Made by a program: the position numbers and the translations under genes | Assembly (NCBI RefSeq): GCF_017795745.1 | Contig: NZ_CP059067.1 | Span: 5,022,001-5,086,000 of the forward strand | DNA from: Rhizobacter sp. AJA081-3 | GTDB taxonomy: Bacteria > Pseudomonadota > Gammaproteobacteria > Burkholderiales > Burkholderiaceae_C | Reading direction: 5' to 3' | DNA length: 64,000 nt | The notes under the pieces: model-generated | The model's input: the letters and a program-made list of their open reading frames with translations, nothing else | Told to the model about the DNA's origin: nothing | Database searches by the model: none | Shown here: one piece after another, positions 59,227 to 64,000 of the stretch | Layout of the letters: each line of letters opens with the position of its first letter | Position numbering within the stretch: the stretch's first letter is position 1

Positions 59227-60270
59227 TCAGCGCTTGGGCAGCATCGTCGTGGCCGAGGTGGCCGCGGCCACCGGGGCGCCGCCGCGCGGGCCGGCGACGC
59301 GCGGGCCGGACAATGTCTCGACGAGCGGGCTCTTCAGCTTGACGGCCAGCGACACCACCGTCTGCGACGGGTCGTGCGGCAGGCTGCGCCAGGGTTCGGC
59401 GCCATGCGCCAGCAGGTAGACGGCCACGTCGCGCTGCAGCGTGGGGTCGGCGATGAAGGCCGGGGTGATCACGCGCGCCAGCGGCACCCAGGCGATCTGG
59501 TCGCCGTTGGCGGGCGGTGCGCGGTTGACCAGGGACGGAACCCGCTGCACCCACCAGTCGAGCGCCTCGAAGTTGCCGGCGCGCAGCGCTTCCTCGAAAC
59601 CGGGGCGGAGCTTGCCGTTGTAGGCGCCCAGGCCGGCGACGGCGGTGTGGCCCTGCGCTTCCAGCGTTCGTGCCAGCTGCGAGTTCAGGTGCGTGGGGTG
59701 CAGGGCGCCGAACAGGCCGAACGGCAGCTCGCGGGCGCGCAACTGGTCCTGGGCCTGCCAGCGGTCGAGCACGCCGTCGAGCCCGGCCAGACGGGCATTT
59801 GGGCAGCTCAACGTCCGCACCGCGTCGTGGTGAATGGCGTGAGCGTCCACTTCGGCCAGCCAGCGCAAGGAATCGAGTTGTGCCGGCGTCGCGCGAGCGA
59901 AGTCCGGACAGGGGTTCGCCTGCGCCAGCGCGACCCAGGGGGCGGTGATGCAGGCTTCGGGTTTCGCGCCCTTGGCGATCAGCTCGGGCAGCATCGGCCA
60001 GAACGCAGGCTCGCGTGTGGCCAGCGTCAGCGGGCAGATGGGCAGCCCCGAAGCCGCGACATCCTTGACCGCCAGCGAACCGGCCACGTACGGGCCGCAG
60101 CGCTGCTGGAAGGCGCGCTCGACGCTGTTGAGCTTGTAGCAGGAGGTCGGGTCGCCGTCGGTGAGCTTGTCGTACACATGCATCATCACCAGCGTCGTCG
60201 TGCAGCCGCTCGTCAGGAGCGAGCCGGCCGCCAGAGCCAGGGCAGCGGTGAGTCGATGCAGGGTGTTCAT
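59227..60270 (-). CDS. Hypothetical lipoprotein with repeat-like helices
   Basis: A 347-residue lipoprotein (lipobox LTSGC at about 19-23). Several cysteines (PTSCY, QQRCG, GLPICP, PEACI, PNPCPDF) suggest disulfides. The C-terminal half contains ankyrin-like helices (GFEEALRAGNFEALDWWVQRVPSLV; LQRDVAVYLLAHGAEPW). It might be an envelope protein that binds another protein. No known family was recognised. Confidence 0.75.
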   Translation of the reverse strand: MNTLHRLTAALALAAGSLLTSGCTTTLVMMHVYDKLTDGDPTSCYKLNSVERAFQQRCGPYVAGSLAVKDVAASGLPICPLTLATREPAFWPMLPELIAKGAKPEACITAPWVALAQANPCPDFARATPAQLDSLRWLAEVDAHAIHHDAVRTLSCPNARLAGLDGVLDRWQAQDQLRARELPFGLFGALHPTHLNSQLARTLEAQGHTAVAGLGAYNGKLRPGFEEALRAGNFEALDWWVQRVPSLVNRAPPANGDQIAWVPLARVITPAFIADPTLQRDVAVYLLAHGAEPWRSLPHDPSQTVVSLAVKLKSPLVETLSGPRVAGPRGGAPVAAATSATTMLPKR

Positions 60271-60448
60271 GGGAGACGACAGGTGACCGAGGTTCGGTTA
60301 CAGGGCACGTTGGAAGTATCAAGAAGCATGCCCTGGCCCGAGCTGACAGGTCCTGTCGGTTTTGGGTAAGAGAGTGTTGCCGGCCGGCCTTGCCCGCGCT
60401 CAAGCCCGCCGCTAGGCTGCTGGGATCACAGCCCAGATGGAGCGTGCC

Positions 60449-61015
60449 ATGCGTACCGCCCTCGCCGTCGTGTTGTTGGTGCTTGCTTCGTTCGCCACGG
60501 CGCAGGAACGTGCGCTGAACAAGGAAGCGATCGTGCCGGCGCCGGTCGAGGCGGTGTGGCAGGCGTGGACGACGCGCGACGGCATCGTCTCGTTCTTCGC
60601 GCCGGACGCCGAAATCGAACCGCGTGTCGGGGGCGCATTCCACGTCCACATGGATCCGCTGGCGCAGCCCGGGATGAAGGGAGCCGACGAAATGCGCTTC
60701 ATGGCGCTGCAGCCGCCCAGCATGCTCAGCTTCGATTGGAACGCCCCGCCCCACCTCGCGCAGGTGCGCCAGCAACGCACCTTCGTCGTCGTTCGGTTCA
60801 AGGACATCGACGGCAAGTCGACCAAGGTGACCTTGCACCACACGGGCTGGGGCGATGGCGGCGAGTGGGACCAGACCTATGCCTACTTCGACCGCGCCTG
60901 GGGCAACGTGCTGGGCAACCTGAAGAAGCGCTTCGAGAGTGGCCCGGTGGACTGGACGGACTGGATGGCGCGGCTGCGCAAGTTCCACGAGCAGCCGCCC
61001 GTGGCCAAGCCCTGA
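60449..61015 (+). CDS. Secreted SRPBCC (START-like, AHSA1) domain protein
   Basis: A 188-residue protein. ATG 60449 is preferred because GGAG is spaced 6 bases before it; an ATG at 60437 is in frame. Signal peptide ends FATAQE. The SRPBCC domain has EAIVPAPVEAVWQAWTTRDGIVSFF, EPRVGGAFHVHM and LHHTGWGDGGEWDQTYAYFDRAWGNVL (parts). Most AHSA1-type proteins are cytoplasmic, so export is unusual. Ligand unknown. Converges on rlmJ with 9 bases between. Confidence 0.87.
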   Translation: MRTALAVVLLVLASFATAQERALNKEAIVPAPVEAVWQAWTTRDGIVSFFAPDAEIEPRVGGAFHVHMDPLAQPGMKGADEMRFMALQPPSMLSFDWNAPPHLAQVRQQRTFVVVRFKDIDGKSTKVTLHHTGWGDGGEWDQTYAYFDRAWGNVLGNLKKRFESGPVDWTDWMARLRKFHEQPPVAKP

Positions 61016-61024
61016 GCGGGCCGC

Positions 61025-61867
61025 TCAGGCCGGGCGCTGGTCAAGCAGGTAGTTCGCGCCGTCGTACTGGCCGAGCACCTCGACCAGCCAGGGCAGCACG
61101 CCGGCCAGCGTATCGTGCAACGTGTACGGCGGGTTGATGACGAACATGCCGCTGCCGGCCAGGCCGAAGCCGAGTGAATCGGGCTTGGCCACCGTGAGCC
61201 GCGCGTGCAGCCAGCCCTTCGGGGCCAGGGCCTCGAGGCGGCGAGGCAGCTCCGCGGCCTCGACCTTCTGCACCTGCGGGTACCAGATGACGTAGACGCC
61301 CTCGGCGAAGCGCAGCAACGCATCGCGCAGGCTGGCGATCACACGGCCGTAGTCGCCGTTGCCTTCGTAGCTCGGGTCCATCAGCACGACGCCGCGGCGC
61401 GTGGTGGGCGGCAGCGTGCCCTTCAGGCCGTCGAAGCCGTCGGCATGCCTGACCTCCACGCCGCGCTGCTTGCCCAGGTAGGCGTCGAGGATCCGGTGCT
61501 CGGTGGGATGCAGCTCGAACAGGCGCATCTGGTCGGTCGGTCGCAGCAGCATCTGCGCGATCGCCGGCGAGCCGGGGTATTGCTCCAGCGCGCCTTGCGG
61601 GTTGAACTGGCGCACCAGAGACACGTAGTCGGCCAGCGGCTCGGGCAGATCGTCGCGCTCCCACAGCAGCGCGATGCCGCGCTCGAACTCGCCCTTCTTC
61701 TGCGCGTAGCGGCCCTCGAGCGAATATCCGCCCGCGCCGGAGTGCGTGTCGACATAGCGGTAGGGCTTGTCCTTGCCGTTCATGTAGCGCAGCACCTGCA
61801 CGAGCACGAGGTGCTTGAGCACGTCGGCGTGGTTGCCCGCATGGAAGGCGTGACGGTAGGCGAGCAT
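61025..61867 (-). CDS. rlmJ: 23S rRNA (adenine2030-N6)-methyltransferase
   Basis: A 280-residue SAM-dependent methyltransferase. The N-terminus MLAYRHAFHAGNHADVLKHLVL and VDTHSGAGGY are RlmJ hallmarks; the catalytic motif IV reads DPSYE where E. coli has DPPYE, a single conservative change. It methylates A2030 of 23S rRNA. Single gene divergent from the Old Yellow Enzyme. Confidence 0.95.
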   Translation of the reverse strand: MLAYRHAFHAGNHADVLKHLVLVQVLRYMNGKDKPYRYVDTHSGAGGYSLEGRYAQKKGEFERGIALLWERDDLPEPLADYVSLVRQFNPQGALEQYPGSPAIAQMLLRPTDQMRLFELHPTEHRILDAYLGKQRGVEVRHADGFDGLKGTLPPTTRRGVVLMDPSYEGNGDYGRVIASLRDALLRFAEGVYVIWYPQVQKVEAAELPRRLEALAPKGWLHARLTVAKPDSLGFGLAGSGMFVINPPYTLHDTLAGVLPWLVEVLGQYDGANYLLDQRPA

Positions 61868-61914
61868 GGGAGGGTCCGGGCAAGGCGTGGCTCGACACTG
61901 TATCGTCCTTGCCC

Positions 61915-63018
<1,104 letters not shown>

Positions 63019-63031
63019 TTCAACCCCCGGC

Positions 63032-63544
63032 TCAGGCCGGCGGGATGCGCAGCAGCTGACCCGGATAGATCTTGTCCGGGTGCGTGAGCATCGGCTTGTT
63101 CGCCTCGAAGATCTTCGGGTACGCGTTGGCGTTGCCGTAGAACTTCTTGGCGATCGCCGACAGCGTGTCGCCGCGCACCACGGTGTGGTACTGCGATTCG
63201 TCGGCAGGCTGCGCGACGGTCATCATGTCGTTGACCTGCGCCACGCCGGCGACGTTGCCGCAGCACAGCAGGATCTTCTCCTTCGTCGCCTGGTCGGGTG
63301 CCATGCCGGCCACGGTGACGGTGCTGCTGGCGCCGTCGAACTCGACGCTCAGGCCGTCGGCCGACAGCTTCTGTGTGCCGATGTAGTTCTCGATGGCGCT
63401 GGCGGCGGCGCGGTTGGCCTGCGCCGAACGTTCCTGCAGCTCGGCCTGGCTGGGTGCCTGCGCGGCCGCGGCTGCGGCAGCCTCGGCGTCCTTGTGCCCG
63501 AACAGCTTCTCGCCGGCTTCCTTGAAGAAACTCACGATGCCCAT
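63032..63544 (-). CDS. kbp: BON and LysM domain protein (Kbp/YgaU)
   Basis: A 170-residue protein. ATG 63544 gives the typical start MGIVSFFKEAGEKLFG. A BON domain at about 35-105 (LSVEFDGASSTVTVAGMAPDQATKEKILLC in parts) is followed by a LysM domain at about 120-168 (YHTVVRGDTLSAIAKKFYG, YPGQLLRIPP). In E. coli Kbp is a cytoplasmic potassium-binding protein. No signal peptide is seen, agreeing with that. Confidence 0.93.
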   Translation of the reverse strand: MGIVSFFKEAGEKLFGHKDAEAAAAAAAQAPSQAELQERSAQANRAAASAIENYIGTQKLSADGLSVEFDGASSTVTVAGMAPDQATKEKILLCCGNVAGVAQVNDMMTVAQPADESQYHTVVRGDTLSAIAKKFYGNANAYPKIFEANKPMLTHPDKIYPGQLLRIPPA

Positions 63545-63662
63545 GTCTTCGCTCCTTGGTGTCGGGCCGCGGCTGCGGCGCCTGAGGCCCATTCTGCGCG
63601 CGGCCGCATGACGGCTCGGCGGCGGCGGTGCGGCGTGCGGACCGGCCTCACGCCGCGCGCGC

Positions 63663-64000
63663 TCAGCGTCGCTGCGCGGCCACGCGGGCGCGGAACAGTT
63701 CCGTGATGCCGACGTCGCGCGGGCCGGGGATCACTTCGAAGCTTTCGCCCGCGCGCAGCGTGCCGGCCACGCGCACCTGGAGGTAGAAACCGCACCAGGC
63801 GTTGGCCGACATCAGCTTCGAGGCCTGGTCGAAGCCCATCGCGGCATTGAACTTGAAACAGGGAAAGCGCGGCTCGCTGACCGCCAGCTCGCAATCGGCG
63901 AAACGCAGCACGTCGCCGACCCAGGCGTCCTTCTCGAGCAGCCCGGTGATCGTGAGGTTCTCGCCCAGCGCGCCGGGCGGCAGCGCTTCGTCCCACAGCG
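63663..64000 (-). CDS. MOSC domain protein (partial, N-terminus beyond window)
   Basis: The frame is open from the window edge to a stop at 63663, giving 112 residues. The block GALGENLTITGLLE, then VGDVLRFADCELAVSEPRFPCFKF matches the MOSC fold; the Cys in RFPCFKF is the conserved cofactor/sulfur-carrying Cys. VIPGPRDVGITELFR is like YiiM-type proteins, which handle molybdenum cofactor-linked reductions of N-hydroxylated compounds. The start codon is outside. Confidence 0.88.
   Translation of the reverse strand, partial: LWDEALPPGALGENLTITGLLEKDAWVGDVLRFADCELAVSEPRFPCFKFNAAMGFDQASKLMSANAWCGFYLQVRVAGTLRAGESFEVIPGPRDVGITELFRARVAAQRR

Overview
This 64 kb window is a high-GC chromosomal segment that looks like a betaproteobacterium of the order Burkholderiales (Rubrivivax / Leptothrix / Methylibium-like). 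The basis is its codon bias, the company of queA, recG, oxyR, ubiA, prfC and tgt, and families such as DUF6515, YfiR, LplT-PlsC fusions and DUF2145. No rRNA, tRNA, insertion sequence, phage or CRISPR array was seen. The very long open frames opposite many genes are high-GC shadows and are not annotated. The organism assignment is inference.

Region 1 (1-10.6 kb) holds secreted proteins: a DUF5666 lipoprotein, a large fibronectin-III lipoprotein, a divergent pair that looks like a complete JDVT-CTERM sorting system (a CPBP glutamic intramembrane protease plus its one tagged substrate), a DUF2202 ferritin-like lipoprotein, a DUF6515 protein and a strange KDQ-repeat/poly-glycine protein. An OmpR/EnvZ-type two-component pair follows, preceded by helically phased repeats.

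Region 2 (10.6-26.9 kb) is the centrepiece: sixteen genes on one strand that together look like a ureide nitrogen-scavenging operon. It encodes allophanate hydrolase (AtzF), 1-carboxybiuret hydrolase (AtzE and AtzG), an AtzH-like DUF3225 protein, biuret hydrolase (BiuH), a second isochorismatase-fold hydrolase that is a candidate triuret hydrolase, two complete ABC importers (a BMP/nucleoside-type and a dipeptide-type) and a GntR/FCD regulator. Upstream lies a near-consensus sigma-54 -24/-12 promoter with a GntR/FCD-type palindrome at the expected start site. Cyanuric acid hydrolase (AtzD) is not in the window, so the pathway would start at triuret, carboxybiuret or biuret.

Region 3 (27-32.3 kb) carries a MerR regulator with a textbook 19-bp-spacer promoter driving a divergent row (DUF2938, flavodoxin, DUF2798, hydrolase), then ubiA and an Xre/RES toxin-antitoxin pair.

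Region 4 (32.3-44.8 kb) holds prfC, a MutM/Nei-type glycosylase, two lipoproteins, an oxidative stress block (oxyR, katG, dps, PfpI-like) with a candidate OxyR site, recG, a possible tiny membrane protein and queA. Region 5 (44.9-51.5 kb) places a cytochrome c behind an FNR-type box and a TonB receptor / YfiR / CHASE-type hybrid kinase operon between queA and tgt.

Region 6 (51.5-64 kb) contains a UbiH-family monooxygenase, a second CPBP protease, an LplT-PlsC fusion, a DUF2145/YiaAB group with an XRE regulator, a CoA-transferase, rlmJ, an Old Yellow Enzyme, a LysM/BON protein and a truncated MOSC protein.
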